Shown: positions 1 through 10,464 of the stretch, one piece after another | How the letters are laid out: the number at the start of each line of letters is the position of its first letter | Position numbering within the stretch: the first letter of the stretch is position 1 | Source: a virus | Strand: one strand, 5' to 3' | DNA: 64,000 nucleotides | IMG/VR virus record: IMGVR_UViG_3300032163_000011 | Span: 1-64,000 of that record | The notes under the pieces: model-generated | What the model was told of the DNA's origin: nothing | What the model saw: the letters and a program-made list of their open reading frames with translations, nothing else | Databases searched by the model: none | Made by a program: the position numbers and the translations under genes

Positions 1-234
1 GCAGACATATCAGCGCTGTTGATGACACCGGTGAAACCGGCAGGTAGACCATAGCATTCCCAGTACGTCGGCCTCCAGGCAGACATATCAGCGCTGTTGA
101 GGACACCGGTGAAACCGGCAGGTAGACTATAGCAATACCAGTACGTCGGTCTCCAGGCAGACATATCAGCGCTGTTGATGACACCGGTGAAACCGGCAGG
201 TAGACTATAGCAATACCAGTACGTCGGTCTCCAG
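1..234. repeat. 78-bp tandem repeat, three copies plus a degenerate unit
   Basis: Units start at 1, 79 and 157 and are nearly identical; a diverged partial unit begins at 235. The 78-bp period equals 26 codons, so copy number can change without breaking the leftward frame. More copies may lie beyond the left edge. Confidence 0.95.
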
Positions 235-608
235 GCTGCCATGTCGGCGGAGTTGATCACGCCCTGCGGCGCATCAGAGCACCTAAAATAAGTCGTATTG
301 ACGCAAACTTTCAGCCAGACCGAATAAATCCGCAAAGCCACATGCCGAAAATCCATCCGGGTCACGGCCAGGGGCGAAACCCCTAAGAGGATGGTATAGG
401 TCCCTGCCGCCGCATAGGTATGGCTGATCGTTGTCCCAGTGTTGGCCGGGACTACTGTGGTGCTGCCGTCGCCCCAATTAATCGTGGTGGGAGCCGTAGC
501 GTTCCATTCTTGGATGACCACGGCTTGATTCGGGGCGGTGGTGACGGCGCCCAGGCGGGGAAAGTTGGCGCCCCGGTTAAAAATCCGATGTCTTAGCGCA
601 GGTAGCAT
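1..608 (-). CDS. PKD-domain protein with 26-residue tandem repeats (partial)
   Basis: The frame is open from an ATG at 608 to the left edge, so the C-terminus is missing. Residues 1-100 hold a PKD-like beta-sandwich, with NWGDGST followed about 20 residues later by HTYAAAGTYTI. The chain then enters 26-residue repeats of the type LPAGFTGVINSADMSAW, rich in Trp, Tyr and Pro. PKD plus short repeats recalls BspA/DUF285-like surface proteins, but I cannot assign the repeat family firmly. It starts 3 nt after the stop of the upstream virion gene, so it is the distal gene of the leftward late operon and probably an exposed virion or adhesion protein (inference). Confidence 0.7.
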   Translation of the reverse strand, partial: MLPALRHRIFNRGANFPRLGAVTTAPNQAVVIQEWNATAPTTINWGDGSTTVVPANTGTTISHTYAAAGTYTILLGVSPLAVTRMDFRHVALRIYSVWLKVCVNTTYFRCSDAPQGVINSADMAAWRPTYWYCYSLPAGFTGVINSADMSAWRPTYWYCYSLPAGFTGVLNSADMSAWRPTYWECYGLPAGFTGVINSADMS

Positions 609-611
609 GGC

Positions 612-1316
612 TTAATACCTGTCAAACTTGCAGGTGATGGTTAGGTCATTGGTATGGGCAAAGGTCGGCGTCGTCACGGTCCGAACCATCAGATAAAGAT
701 TCGCAGAGCCGACGGCCTTGACCATAAGCACCGGAACCGCACTCAAAGCATTTGGGATTTGCGCCTGTGAGAAATTCGTCCGGGTAACCCAATCCGTAGC
801 AGCGACCGGGATGGTGCCCAGCCATTTCAGGGCGTCGGCAGCGGTCAAAGTGGCCGCGTCATTGTCGTTATAGGTTCCAGCCAGGGTGCCCGAGAAGAAG
901 TCCAAGTAGAGGGCGGCATTCTGCTTGGCCACGTCAATTAAAAGGAGGTCGGTCAAGTAGCCTTTGCCCCCGGAAATCCGCATGGCCCCGGTCAAGGTAA
1001 TCAACCCGCCCACGATATCATTAGCGGAATATGGCCCCGCGGTGATAGTCGGGGTCACCTGGATGATCTCGGCATTGCCGCCGACCTCGCCGATGTGGGA
1101 TTCGCCGGCCACCAGGGCGGGTAACGCAGCCAAAGTAGCGGCTATCCCTGGCAAACTCTCCTGTACCCAGCCCGCGGCGGTATAGATATACCAGTTGGTG
1201 GTATCCGTCTCGTAATAGGTGGCACCGTAGGGTGTACCATCGGTGGGTTTTGCTGCGGCATGTAACCCGGTGAAATGTTTGGGGCGACGATCAGATTTTA
1301 CCTGTGCGATAGCCAT
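612..1316 (-). CDS. Virion structural protein, fibre or decoration type
   Basis: A 234-residue soluble protein with no signal peptide. The N-terminal stretch around residues 25-55 (YGATYYETDTTNWYIYTAAGWV) is of the kind common in phage structural proteins; the rest is rich in Ala, Thr and Gly and looks beta-rich. The start has a clear AAGGAGAT ribosome-binding site. It lies between the giant ejection protein and the PKD/repeat protein in the late operon. The exact role is unknown. Confidence 0.65.
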   Translation of the reverse strand: MAIAQVKSDRRPKHFTGLHAAAKPTDGTPYGATYYETDTTNWYIYTAAGWVQESLPGIAATLAALPALVAGESHIGEVGGNAEIIQVTPTITAGPYSANDIVGGLITLTGAMRISGGKGYLTDLLLIDVAKQNAALYLDFFSGTLAGTYNDNDAATLTAADALKWLGTIPVAATDWVTRTNFSQAQIPNALSAVPVLMVKAVGSANLYLMVRTVTTPTFAHTNDLTITCKFDRY

Positions 1317-1345
1317 GGTCTTATCTCCTTTTTTCTCATCATCTT

Positions 1346-1366
1346 GGATGAATTAAATTTTCATCC
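1346..1366. other. Inverted repeat in the 5' leader of the 612-1316 gene
   Basis: GGATGAA and TTCATCC flank a 7-nt AT loop. There is no T-run, so it is not an intrinsic terminator. It could be an operator or an mRNA hairpin. The rest of 1317-1491 shows no gene. Confidence 0.4.
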
Positions 1367-1491
1367 ACTTGACTGAATCACTCTACCATGTATCTTTTTA
1401 TCCTCTCTGACACCTCCGGTTGGAAATGTCCAGGGTAAATGTTATATTTTTTGCTTTTTGACACAATTTTAATTAAATAAAAAGGGTTAAT

Positions 1492-4400
1492 TCAAAATCC
1501 CAAAACCTTATATGGGTTTTTCTTCTCTTTGGTCCTGGCGACTGGGTTGACGGGAGACCTCTTGCCTTTGTCCCCCTCCAGCTTCGCCAGCCTGTCGCTC
1601 AGGCTCTTCTCCAGGGCACCCTCTATCGCCCCCGGCTCGCCCATCGTAGGAGCCTCCTTGAGAATTCCCAGGCCCGTGGTATCAACCCTGGTGCCCTTCT
1701 CCGGGATGGTGAGTTCTCCAATCTGGTCTGCCAAATCGTTGAGGCCCATATCTTTCAGAAGGGCCACCAGCGGCTCCCGCAGCTTGACCAGGTTCTCGGG
1801 CTTCTCGGTCATCACCTTCTTTAGGATGTAGGGCTGCCATTGCTCTTTCTCATAGTCGCTGCCGGCCTCGAAGGCGCGCATCGCCCATTCCAGGGGCAGT
1901 TTGGTAAACCGGGTCAAGCCGGCGGGGATCTGAGACTCCTTGACGACCTCCTGGACCTGCTGGCGCGTGATTTTCCCGTCGGCGATGGACTCGGCGGCCA
2001 GGTCATCGAAGCCGGCCTGGTCCTCGTCCCGGGCCATTTTCATCAGGTCGGCCTTCAGTTTCTTTTTCTCCGCCGACTCCTTGGTGGTGGTGGTGGCCCT
2101 GGTCAGCTTATTGTATTCGTCGATGATGTTCTGCGCCGGCGTGTTGCTGTATTGCCGGGGGACCGGGGTGATGCCCACCACATTAAGGGCTTTGGACTGA
2201 GGAGTCTCAGCCTTCAACATGCCCTGGACCCCGAACGGCAAGAACGATTTACCCAGATACTCACCGGTCTGTTTTAGCTGTTCGCCACCGGTGGCCCAGG
2301 GGTCCCGGATCTGCTCCCCGAAGTAATCCTGATTCGACGCCAACGCTGAGAACATCCGGATGGGGAAGTTCGTCTTGTGCGCCACCATGTCGATGGGATG
2401 ATTCAGACTGAGAATATCCCTCATGTAAGAGGGCATCCGCACCCGCTCCGGCTGGCCGTTGGGGAGAGTGCCACCGGTCTGCGGCATGAACACATCCTTC
2501 ATATCCGTGGGCCAGTTGCCGGTGAGCAGCTTCATGGTGAGGGAGCCCGCCACCGCCGTCACCATGGTCATCCCCAGGTAGAATTCCATGGACACCCGGG
2601 CCTGCCGGGTCATGGGTTCGTAGCCGGGCCGGCGGCCCTGTACCATTTCAGCCCCGGCCTTTCCAGCCTGGCCGATCAGGTGGCCGATCCCCTTGGCACC
2701 CTCCAGCATCAGCGACCCAGACCCGATGTTCCACCCGGGAAACCCGATCCAGATCCGCAGGATGTCCCTCATGGACCGCTTCATCCCCAGGTTGTCATAG
2801 ACCATCTGGCCGAAGATGTTATCGGCCTCCCGTGAGACATCTTGGGCGATCCGGGTTTCTTCATCACGGGAGGGGGCCCGGCCTTCCTTCTCCCGGAAGC
2901 GTTCCAGTTCCATGCTCAGGCGCCGGTCGATGGCGTTGAGTTTGATCCGGGGCACGAAGTAATTCATAATGGGCCAAGAAATTCCTCTAATCATCTTGCG
3001 CGGCAGGCTCAGTTTACTGTCCCGCAGAGCGTCTTCAAAGGCCTGGGTCATCTTCGAGAAGTCTGAGGCATTGATCCGAATTCCGCCCCGTTCCATCAGG
3101 TCCACCCGGGCGGAAAGCTCCGGGTGGGTCCCGGGCTTGCGGTATTCCTCCATCAGCTTTCCGCCTCCCAAAAGATTTCCCGGGGTGTTCAACGCCTTGC
3201 CCATCTCGACGAGGTGGTGGCCAGCCGCATCGAACCGGCCCGTCAGGGCGGCGCCGATGGCCCGTGAGAGGTTGCTGCCAACTCCCTGGGAGAGGTCAGA
3301 GAGGGTCGTGAAGAAGCCGTGGAAGGCGCTCAAGCCCACGAAGAGCTCGCGGAGGGCTGAGGTGGGGTTGTCGATGGCGTCGAAGATGGCGTTGCCCCTG
3401 AGCCCCTTAGAGAGAAAGTTATCCAGCACCCGGGCCACATCCGGATGAGCATAATAGCCCTGCAGGGACTTATCCCTCAACTCCACCCATCCGGGGAATT
3501 TTCGCTTTTGCAGGAAACCCGCCTCGATGTAATCGTTCTTGATATAGGTCCCGGTGAGATACCGGAGGGATTCGTGAACCTTGGCCTTCATCATGTCCAC
3601 ATAGTTGTCGTGGGCCAGTTCCAGGCCCAGGCCGCCCTCCGCCACAGGCTTGACGGATTGCGACAGCAGCAGTTGGGTTCTGGCTTTAAGCATCCCCTCC
3701 GGGCCGGTCATGCTGCGGCCGTGGCTTTTGAGAAATTGTTCAATGACGGCTTCGGCCTGCGCCGGGTCTTTGAACATCCGGGGAAACCAGTCTCGCCAGT
3801 AGGCGAACTCTCCACCTTTCGAGTCGGCGATCAGGAGGTGGAGCCCGTCAGCCAGTCGGCGCCAGGCCCCCGCTGCTTCCTGTAACTCGGGGCTCACCTG
3901 CCCCAACTGCCCCATTTCTGCCTTGTCGGTGAAGGCCATAAGGTCTTCCTGGCTCATGTTCCGGAAAAGTTTGTCGTACTTCCCCAGGACCGTGACGGCC
4001 TTCTCCATCTCCCTGGCGGCCCAGCCCAAATGCCTGACCACGCTGGTATGCGCCAGGTCGGAGAGTTCGGAGACCTTCCGGATGGACATATTCTCGTTCC
4101 AATTCCTGCGGATGGCACCCAGCTTTCCCGGGACCTCCTTGGAAACAGTCAGGTTCGGTGGGGGCTCCAGGGCTCCCTCCGGGGGTAACAGGGGGTTGCG
4201 GCCCACGGCCTCGGTCCCGGCCGGCTGCTGCAGGGGACGCTTCGGGTCGTAAAACCTCTCATAGATTTCCTGCTTCGAAAGGAATCGCTTTTTGCCCTTC
4301 TCGTCGATGATCTGATTCCCGGCGCGGTTGGTGAACCGCTCACCCTGGTAGAGGGGGATTTCCCGGCTGCCCGGCATGATGTAACGCTGGTACAGGGCCT

Positions 4401-7400
4401 CGTTGTCCTTGTCCATCTCACCCTTAAATTGTTTGAAAGAAGGGGTCTCGCCCCGTTCGATCCAACTTTGGCGGGTTTCGGCTTCATCCTCCACCTTCAA
4501 TTTACGGGGTGCGATGGCCGCCGGCAGCTTGCGCTCCACCGGCTCCCGGCCGAAGAGTTTCCCACTCCGGGCCGCGGCGAAGACATCTTCGCCGGAGACC
4601 TTGCCGGTGATGGCCTTGACGATCCGCTGGAAGAAATCAAGGATCTTTTGGAAGACGGTATTGGGGGCTTCCTTGGGTTTCCAGTTGGCGTAGGCTTCCG
4701 CCCGGACCTCCTCGTTGTCGCCAAAGTCCCGGGCCAAGGCCGCCCGTTCCTTGTCGTTAAGCAGCCAATGTTCAATGTTGTGCCAGGATTCGTGATCGAA
4801 GGTCCGCAGCCCCTCCCCCCGGGCCAGTTCGATGACGCTGCCAAGGCCAATAGGCCGGAAGGCCCCAGCGATTTTCTCGCCTGGGCGTAACTCCGTTCTC
4901 CCTATGGCCGCATAATCAGGGCCAAGGTCCTTGGTATCGCCGGTTAAGAACAGAGAGCCTTCTTTACTCTCGAAAATGAAGGCCATTTGGTCATTTTTGA
5001 ATTTAATCGTCCAGCCGCGGTTGTATTTCCCCGTGCTCTCAGAGGCGATTTCGCTGACCGTGCCGTTCTCACCCAAGCGGGATTTGATCTGGCCTGTGGT
5101 CAGGGCCCGGGCAATCTGTCCCTCCGGCGTGGCCTTGAACATCGGTTGCCCGTTGTAGAGCACCGAGTCCCGCATGGAGTCGGGGATGTCAAAGTGGGCA
5201 AGGGATTCAGCCTTGTTTTTTTCGGTCCTTGGAAACCCTTGCTCATCTATAAACTTTTCTGGAAAGGTCTCAACATCCTTCTTCCCAACCTCCGCCCCCC
5301 ACTGTTTCACATACTTCTTCAGGTAGGACGGGATGGTCTTGTCGTAGAGGTTGTTGGCCCACTCGCCGCCGACTTGGAGGTCGAGGTTAGAGAGACGGTT
5401 CCAAATCTTGGGTTTCTCATTGTTACCAGCAAAATTCTCAGGCTTGCCCTGTCCTTCAATTATCTTGGCGGCAACATCCTTGCCGATGTGGTTCTCAAGT
5501 TCTTTCTCAGGGATAGCCTCACCAATTAAATTTCCCCGGCCATCTTTCTGGTAACTGAGTTTATATGTGCCGTCAGGGTTTTTCTGATAATCCAAACCAT
5601 CAATTTTCTTTGAAAGATCATACCGCTGCTTAACCATATCCCCATTAACGACCATCACCCCGTCGTAGCCGTTCTCGGCGGCGTACCGGATGGCCTGTTT
5701 CAGCGCGACCTCGTGCCAGCTCTTGGCGAAGGGGAGAGGGGGCGGTCCATTTTGGGCATTGGCGATATTTTTATCGTTTAATTCTCGATATTCCTGACGT
5801 TCTGCTTCGGTAAATTCACCTGTAGCAATTTTTTCAGAAAGCCTTTTCCATCTATAAAATTCTTCGTTTGTAAATTCAACCTTATACCCCTTACTCCTCC
5901 CCTCCCTGGCCCAATCGCTCTGTGTCTCCGTGACCACCAGGAACTTCTTCCCGGTCTTGGGGTCAACGTAGTCGGCCAGGAAGACGTGGGCGAAGCGATT
6001 TACGTCCGCGGCGGTGTCGCCGTAGGCGTGGGCGGAGGGAACACGGTAAAGACCTTCCGGTTGATTCCCTGGAATAGCCCCACGTTCAAAATAATCTTGT
6101 GCCCTCTGCCTTGCTTCGGCCTCAGAATGACCAGCGGCAAATCCGACCCCTTCTGCATTGACGGCCAAAAACCATTCACCATCTCGAATGATTTTAAAAT
6201 CAGGATGAGGGATATTAGCTGGCAGCGTCAGCAGCATCTCCCGCCGGTTGGTGAAGGACTCCGGCAGGTCGGTTAGGTAGGACTGGAATTGGGTGGCACC
6301 AGGGAATGGACCTTCCCCAGCAGGACTTTCATTCTCAGTTAAGAAATTACGCTTCTCCACCACCTTAACCCGGACCTCACCCTCCTTCAGCTTGTCCAGG
6401 ATTTGTTGCTTCGTCACCGTCCCCTTCTGTTCCCGGAGCCAGGGGATGATACCGGACACCTTGAGTTCGTCAGCCTTGAACTGCCCCTTGGCACCCCAGC
6501 CCTCGATGAGTTTAGCCAGGTCTGCCCCGGTGCCCTTACCAGGGAGTTTTATTTCCAGGTGGTTCTGCATCTGGGAGAAGAAGACAGGGCCGTACCGGCG
6601 GGCTTCCTCGACGGAATACCTCTTACCATCGGCCGGCAACGGAATGTCGAATAGCCCCCCACCGCCCCCGCCAAAGAGGCCCTGCTGCCTTCCGGGAGTC
6701 GCCGCACCGCCGAGTTTCTGTTGCTCTGCTTCAGACAGGCCAGAGCGCACCATCCGGTGGAACATCTCCGGATCGGCCACCATGTTGGCGACTTGATCGT
6801 TTTCGGCTTTGGGGAAGGAACGGAGGACCTGTGAGGCTTTATCCCGGTCGATGTCGGGATACTCGCCCTGAAGTTCGGTGAGGCGGGTTTCTAACTTTGA
6901 GGTTGGCCTTTCCTGGGCGCTAAGGCCAGGGGCAGCCTCTTTGACGGAGTATTTGGTAGTGGACCCTCCGGGGCCGGTTGGTAATTCTCCAGGGGCGGCA
7001 GGTGCGGGTACTTTTCCGCGTACTTTTGCTCCAGCAACTTGGCCAAGTCCGGCGGCGTCGCGGTCGGATTCGAGGGCTTGAGGGAGTCTGGCATAAAATT
7101 CTTCCTTGACCTGAGTTTTGTTACCGCTCTCTTGTAATTTAGCGGCAAACTCTTTAAAAAGCAAGTTGGTTTTGGAGCCTGGCACAAAGGCGGCCTTGTC
7201 CAAAACAGCTAACCCAATGGCTGCGTCGTTGGAAATCTTCTCGTTGATCTTGGGTTTTATCTTGTTGCCAGCCTCAATTAACTTCTGCGCTTTGGCGCTG
7301 ACAGTCTTAAATAGATTCTTTTCATTGGCCAGTTTCTTTGCTGCATAAGTCATCAGATCAGAATTTTCACTGACCAAGTTGGCCTTGGCAAAATCCTCGA

Positions 7401-10400
7401 ACTCTTCCCCTAAAATCGGTTGCCTGGTAGGCACCACCTTCGAGAACTCAGCAAACCGAATATCGTTCTTCAACTTCTCATCGGAAATAGAGATATTTCC
7501 GTTCTTATCCGTGTGCTTCTTCTGGATTAATCTATAAATGGCCTCCTGGGCATCCGGGTTACCAGGGAGTTGTTCGCCGATGATGGCACCCTTTGGAGCG
7601 GGGAAGTCACCCTTAGCAACCGCGGTAAAAATGGGCTCAGAGAGGTTGGCCAACCCGGTGGCAATCAGGGTATGCTCGGAATTAAGATCAATGCCATTTT
7701 GGCTTAGGTCTTCAATCGTGAGACCAAAATCCCGGATAGCCTTGGCCGAATCCACCACGGTCCCGGTCCGCTGGCGGATGTTGGTCAGGGCCGCGGTGGC
7801 ACGGGCCTCTTCCACGGTGAAGACATTGCCATCGTAAATCCGTACCCCGTAGCCACTGACACCCACCCGGTCCCCGGCGGTTATCCGGGAATGGCCATCC
7901 ATCAACTCCACATGGCCATCGGGATAGCGGTACAGGGATGTCTCTCTGGCCGCCTGAGCATCCCATTGGGATTTGTTCTTGACGTGGGCCAGGGCTTGGC
8001 CGGCCCCGGTTTCGGCCATCTTGTGCTGCCAAACATCGGGGTTAAGCTGGATCTGATCACGAGGGAAGTTGTCATGGTAGGAGACGCCGGAGGTCTCCGG
8101 TGCCACCCTCTCCCCGGAGACCATCCGTTCGCTGTCAGTCCTCAGACCTTCCGGGGCCCTCTGATTGGAACCGAACTTCTGAGTAAACTCTTCCGGGGTC
8201 CTGGGAGCTATCGCCTGGGGGAGTTTGCTTCTCTTCCCCTTCGCCTCAACCGGGGCGGGGATGGCCTCCTCCAATGCCCCAGGCACCGCTGGCGGGGCGA
8301 TCTCCTCCGGGGCCGTGGTCTTTATTACCCCGTACTTCTCCGCCAAGTCGGGATACGCCTCGAAGTGGCCTAACTCTGAAGATTGTTCGTGAGTTAATCG
8401 TCCAGTAGAAAGATAACGGTCAACTTCCGCTTTGTGGGTTTTTGTAGCTATTTCAATTTCTCTCTCTGATTTTGCATTTTTATATTTAAGGTACTCAGAC
8501 AAAGATTTTTCATAAGTTGACTTGGGTATTTCGGAGGTCTTTATTGACACTCCGGGAATAATGACCCCACCAGCTTCTTCGGCAGGCCGGGCCAAGTTCT
8601 CCGCCTCGGCTCCAGACGACCCCATGGGTGCCATCGGGCCTGTAGGCTCCGGAACGGCTGCCTTGGGTTTTGCTTCACCCGCCGGCGTCGGCGAGATACC
8701 CACCGTCCCCCCACCGCCAGCCCGGGCCGGTGCGCTGGAAGGAGGTTCTTCAGGAGGCGGGGCCTTGGCCTTGGTCGGCTCCGGAGCGGCGGTGCCCGGC
8801 AAGGAGGTGGAACCGGGAGGGGGAGCCGCCGCCCCAGGCGCCGGTGTCTCTGTGGCAACACCCCGTCCCATGGGCTGATCTATAATTCCAGCCGGGGCCG
8901 GGGTTACCTCTTTCTGCTGCTCCGTGGCCAGGGAAGACATCTCCGGGAATTCTTTCAGGGCCGTGTCAGCGTCGCCCTTCTGGTAGAGATCATAGAACCG
9001 CTCGGCCCGGGCTTGGTCGCCGATCTGGGGCACCAGGGCCCGAACTGCATCAGCTTGGTTCGCTTGACCTTCGATAGTCTCCCCCAACTTCCCGCCGAAG
9101 ATGGCCTCTTTCTTGGCTTCAGGGGTGAGGGTGGTCACCTCTGGGGTTTTACCAAAGGCAGATTCCCCGGTCTGGTCCACCCCATATTTCTGAGCGATAG
9201 TCTGGAGATCCTGTTGAACCTTTTCAGCCACCGCGGGGTCAGGAGCCGGAGCGTTCGGGTCTTCCTTGACCTTGCCCTGAAAGACATCCATCACCTCTTT
9301 AAATTCGTCATCACTGAGGTTGTAGTCCTTCTTAAATTTATCCACCCAGCGGCGCATCAATTCCTGTTGCGGTTGCCCCCGGGTGCCGAACATGTGGGTG
9401 CCGTAGCCTACCCCAAACTGCACGGCCAGGGAAACCGGGTCACGGTCTCCGCCGATGGCGCTGGCTCCCATCATAGCGGTTCCGGTTGCCAAGCCTTCCA
9501 GTTGCCGCACCAGGTAAGGATTAGAGACTACCTTAGCGAAGGGCAAGGATTGGGCGACAGTGAACAGGACCGCCGAAGGGATCGACCCCTTAGCCGCCTC
9601 CAGCATCGCCGCCGGATCATGTCCTTGCGCCGTGGTCTTGGCCGAATCCACCAAGCCAAAAGTCATAAGGTTGGTAGCAAATTTCTGTAAAAAGGTCGAG
9701 GCCCCGCCACCGCCGCCAGCCATCATCATCGGGGCGAATCCGGCCAAGCCGCCAATAATCTTCCCCGGCATGGTGACATATTCATCACCTTCCCCGGACA
9801 TCGGCAAACCAAGTTGCGAACCCTTCAGGAAGGCGCTCCCGGCCTCCTTGACCTTATCGGAAATACCCCACCACGACTGCGGCCCGCTGGTGACATCACC
9901 GTGTTTGATGAGGCGTTCCGGAATGGACAGAAGATTTTCCAAGCCTTGGACTACAGTTTCCACGCTCCCCACAATAGGTTCAAAGAAGCCACGAGTGACC
10001 TCCGGGATGTTCTTGGCAACCCTCTCGGCTGTGGTTTCTGGTCCTACAGGAACGCCCGGAACCGGAGCAGTGGCCCCCGGTAACACACCTTGGGGCTGTT
10101 CGGGAGGAGTCACTTGGGCGGGCGAAGCCGCTGGTTCTTCCTGTCTCCCGCCGAAGTCAGGAATGGCTTCCGCTGGACTCGGCGACATGGCCGGCTGGCG
10201 AGGCGCGATGGCCGGGGGCAGATAGCCGCCCATAGGCCCAGGGACCTTCTCGGGCGGCTTCGGTGCTTCCTCAACCGGCGCGGCCGCTGCAGGCGCAGGC
10301 GCGGGCTTGGCCGACAGTATGCCCTCAAACTTTTTCACCAAATCAACAGGGGGAGCGGCCTCACCAGGAGGCGGGGTGCCACCGGGTTGCGGGGCCTCCT

Positions 10401-10464
10401 GCTGTTTAAGGATACCCTCAAATTTGGCGATTAAGGGGTTATCATTCTGCTGTAAGTCGGCCAT
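1492..10464 (-). CDS. Giant polyvalent (DarB/ejection-type) virion protein, 2990 aa
   Basis: Multi-domain protein of the large polyvalent class carried in virions and injected with DNA. Visible parts: a Pro/Ala-rich N-terminus with two FEGIL motifs (about 15-19, 46-50); a Gly/Ala-rich hydrophobic region about 225-370, possibly membrane-active; a Pro-rich linker 520-650; a ParB/DdrB-like domain about 795-1000 with MDGHSRITAGDR; a polyvalent-protein domain near 1500-1620 with VTETQSDWAREG; a zincin-like HESWH near 1890 with a downstream EVRAEAYA; and a long helical C-terminal third with hydrophobic segments near 2560-2660. The motif LPxAIAPR recurs near 82, 750 and 1980 between domains. Roles such as host-takeover, antirestriction or channel formation are inferred from the class. 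It is preceded in transcription by the 10476-11528 gene and followed by 612-1316. Confidence 0.85.
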   Translation of the reverse strand: MADLQQNDNPLIAKFEGILKQQEAPQPGGTPPPGEAAPPVDLVKKFEGILSAKPAPAPAAAAPVEEAPKPPEKVPGPMGGYLPPAIAPRQPAMSPSPAEAIPDFGGRQEEPAASPAQVTPPEQPQGVLPGATAPVPGVPVGPETTAERVAKNIPEVTRGFFEPIVGSVETVVQGLENLLSIPERLIKHGDVTSGPQSWWGISDKVKEAGSAFLKGSQLGLPMSGEGDEYVTMPGKIIGGLAGFAPMMMAGGGGGASTFLQKFATNLMTFGLVDSAKTTAQGHDPAAMLEAAKGSIPSAVLFTVAQSLPFAKVVSNPYLVRQLEGLATGTAMMGASAIGGDRDPVSLAVQFGVGYGTHMFGTRGQPQQELMRRWVDKFKKDYNLSDDEFKEVMDVFQGKVKEDPNAPAPDPAVAEKVQQDLQTIAQKYGVDQTGESAFGKTPEVTTLTPEAKKEAIFGGKLGETIEGQANQADAVRALVPQIGDQARAERFYDLYQKGDADTALKEFPEMSSLATEQQKEVTPAPAGIIDQPMGRGVATETPAPGAAAPPPGSTSLPGTAAPEPTKAKAPPPEEPPSSAPARAGGGGTVGISPTPAGEAKPKAAVPEPTGPMAPMGSSGAEAENLARPAEEAGGVIIPGVSIKTSEIPKSTYEKSLSEYLKYKNAKSEREIEIATKTHKAEVDRYLSTGRLTHEQSSELGHFEAYPDLAEKYGVIKTTAPEEIAPPAVPGALEEAIPAPVEAKGKRSKLPQAIAPRTPEEFTQKFGSNQRAPEGLRTDSERMVSGERVAPETSGVSYHDNFPRDQIQLNPDVWQHKMAETGAGQALAHVKNKSQWDAQAARETSLYRYPDGHVELMDGHSRITAGDRVGVSGYGVRIYDGNVFTVEEARATAALTNIRQRTGTVVDSAKAIRDFGLTIEDLSQNGIDLNSEHTLIATGLANLSEPIFTAVAKGDFPAPKGAIIGEQLPGNPDAQEAIYRLIQKKHTDKNGNISISDEKLKNDIRFAEFSKVVPTRQPILGEEFEDFAKANLVSENSDLMTYAAKKLANEKNLFKTVSAKAQKLIEAGNKIKPKINEKISNDAAIGLAVLDKAAFVPGSKTNLLFKEFAAKLQESGNKTQVKEEFYARLPQALESDRDAAGLGQVAGAKVRGKVPAPAAPGELPTGPGGSTTKYSVKEAAPGLSAQERPTSKLETRLTELQGEYPDIDRDKASQVLRSFPKAENDQVANMVADPEMFHRMVRSGLSEAEQQKLGGAATPGRQQGLFGGGGGGLFDIPLPADGKRYSVEEARRYGPVFFSQMQNHLEIKLPGKGTGADLAKLIEGWGAKGQFKADELKVSGIIPWLREQKGTVTKQQILDKLKEGEVRVKVVEKRNFLTENESPAGEGPFPGATQFQSYLTDLPESFTNRREMLLTLPANIPHPDFKIIRDGEWFLAVNAEGVGFAAGHSEAEARQRAQDYFERGAIPGNQPEGLYRVPSAHAYGDTAADVNRFAHVFLADYVDPKTGKKFLVVTETQSDWAREGRSKGYKVEFTNEEFYRWKRLSEKIATGEFTEAERQEYRELNDKNIANAQNGPPPLPFAKSWHEVALKQAIRYAAENGYDGVMVVNGDMVKQRYDLSKKIDGLDYQKNPDGTYKLSYQKDGRGNLIGEAIPEKELENHIGKDVAAKIIEGQGKPENFAGNNEKPKIWNRLSNLDLQVGGEWANNLYDKTIPSYLKKYVKQWGAEVGKKDVETFPEKFIDEQGFPRTEKNKAESLAHFDIPDSMRDSVLYNGQPMFKATPEGQIARALTTGQIKSRLGENGTVSEIASESTGKYNRGWTIKFKNDQMAFIFESKEGSLFLTGDTKDLGPDYAAIGRTELRPGEKIAGAFRPIGLGSVIELARGEGLRTFDHESWHNIEHWLLNDKERAALARDFGDNEEVRAEAYANWKPKEAPNTVFQKILDFFQRIVKAITGKVSGEDVFAAARSGKLFGREPVERKLPAAIAPRKLKVEDEAETRQSWIERGETPSFKQFKGEMDKDNEALYQRYIMPGSREIPLYQGERFTNRAGNQIIDEKGKKRFLSKQEIYERFYDPKRPLQQPAGTEAVGRNPLLPPEGALEPPPNLTVSKEVPGKLGAIRRNWNENMSIRKVSELSDLAHTSVVRHLGWAAREMEKAVTVLGKYDKLFRNMSQEDLMAFTDKAEMGQLGQVSPELQEAAGAWRRLADGLHLLIADSKGGEFAYWRDWFPRMFKDPAQAEAVIEQFLKSHGRSMTGPEGMLKARTQLLLSQSVKPVAEGGLGLELAHDNYVDMMKAKVHESLRYLTGTYIKNDYIEAGFLQKRKFPGWVELRDKSLQGYYAHPDVARVLDNFLSKGLRGNAIFDAIDNPTSALRELFVGLSAFHGFFTTLSDLSQGVGSNLSRAIGAALTGRFDAAGHHLVEMGKALNTPGNLLGGGKLMEEYRKPGTHPELSARVDLMERGGIRINASDFSKMTQAFEDALRDSKLSLPRKMIRGISWPIMNYFVPRIKLNAIDRRLSMELERFREKEGRAPSRDEETRIAQDVSREADNIFGQMVYDNLGMKRSMRDILRIWIGFPGWNIGSGSLMLEGAKGIGHLIGQAGKAGAEMVQGRRPGYEPMTRQARVSMEFYLGMTMVTAVAGSLTMKLLTGNWPTDMKDVFMPQTGGTLPNGQPERVRMPSYMRDILSLNHPIDMVAHKTNFPIRMFSALASNQDYFGEQIRDPWATGGEQLKQTGEYLGKSFLPFGVQGMLKAETPQSKALNVVGITPVPRQYSNTPAQNIIDEYNKLTRATTTTKESAEKKKLKADLMKMARDEDQAGFDDLAAESIADGKITRQQVQEVVKESQIPAGLTRFTKLPLEWAMRAFEAGSDYEKEQWQPYILKKVMTEKPENLVKLREPLVALLKDMGLNDLADQIGELTIPEKGTRVDTTGLGILKEAPTMGEPGAIEGALEKSLSDRLAKLEGDKGKRSPVNPVARTKEKKNPYKVLGF

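Noticed and set aside
1-234. Tandem repeats as a CRISPR array
   Set aside because: The repeats are contiguous 78-bp coding units with no unique spacers.
1529-10434. Many rightward frames opposite the giant protein gene
   Set aside because: They are antisense shadows in GC-rich DNA with high Arg/Gly/Pro content, no start signals and no motifs.
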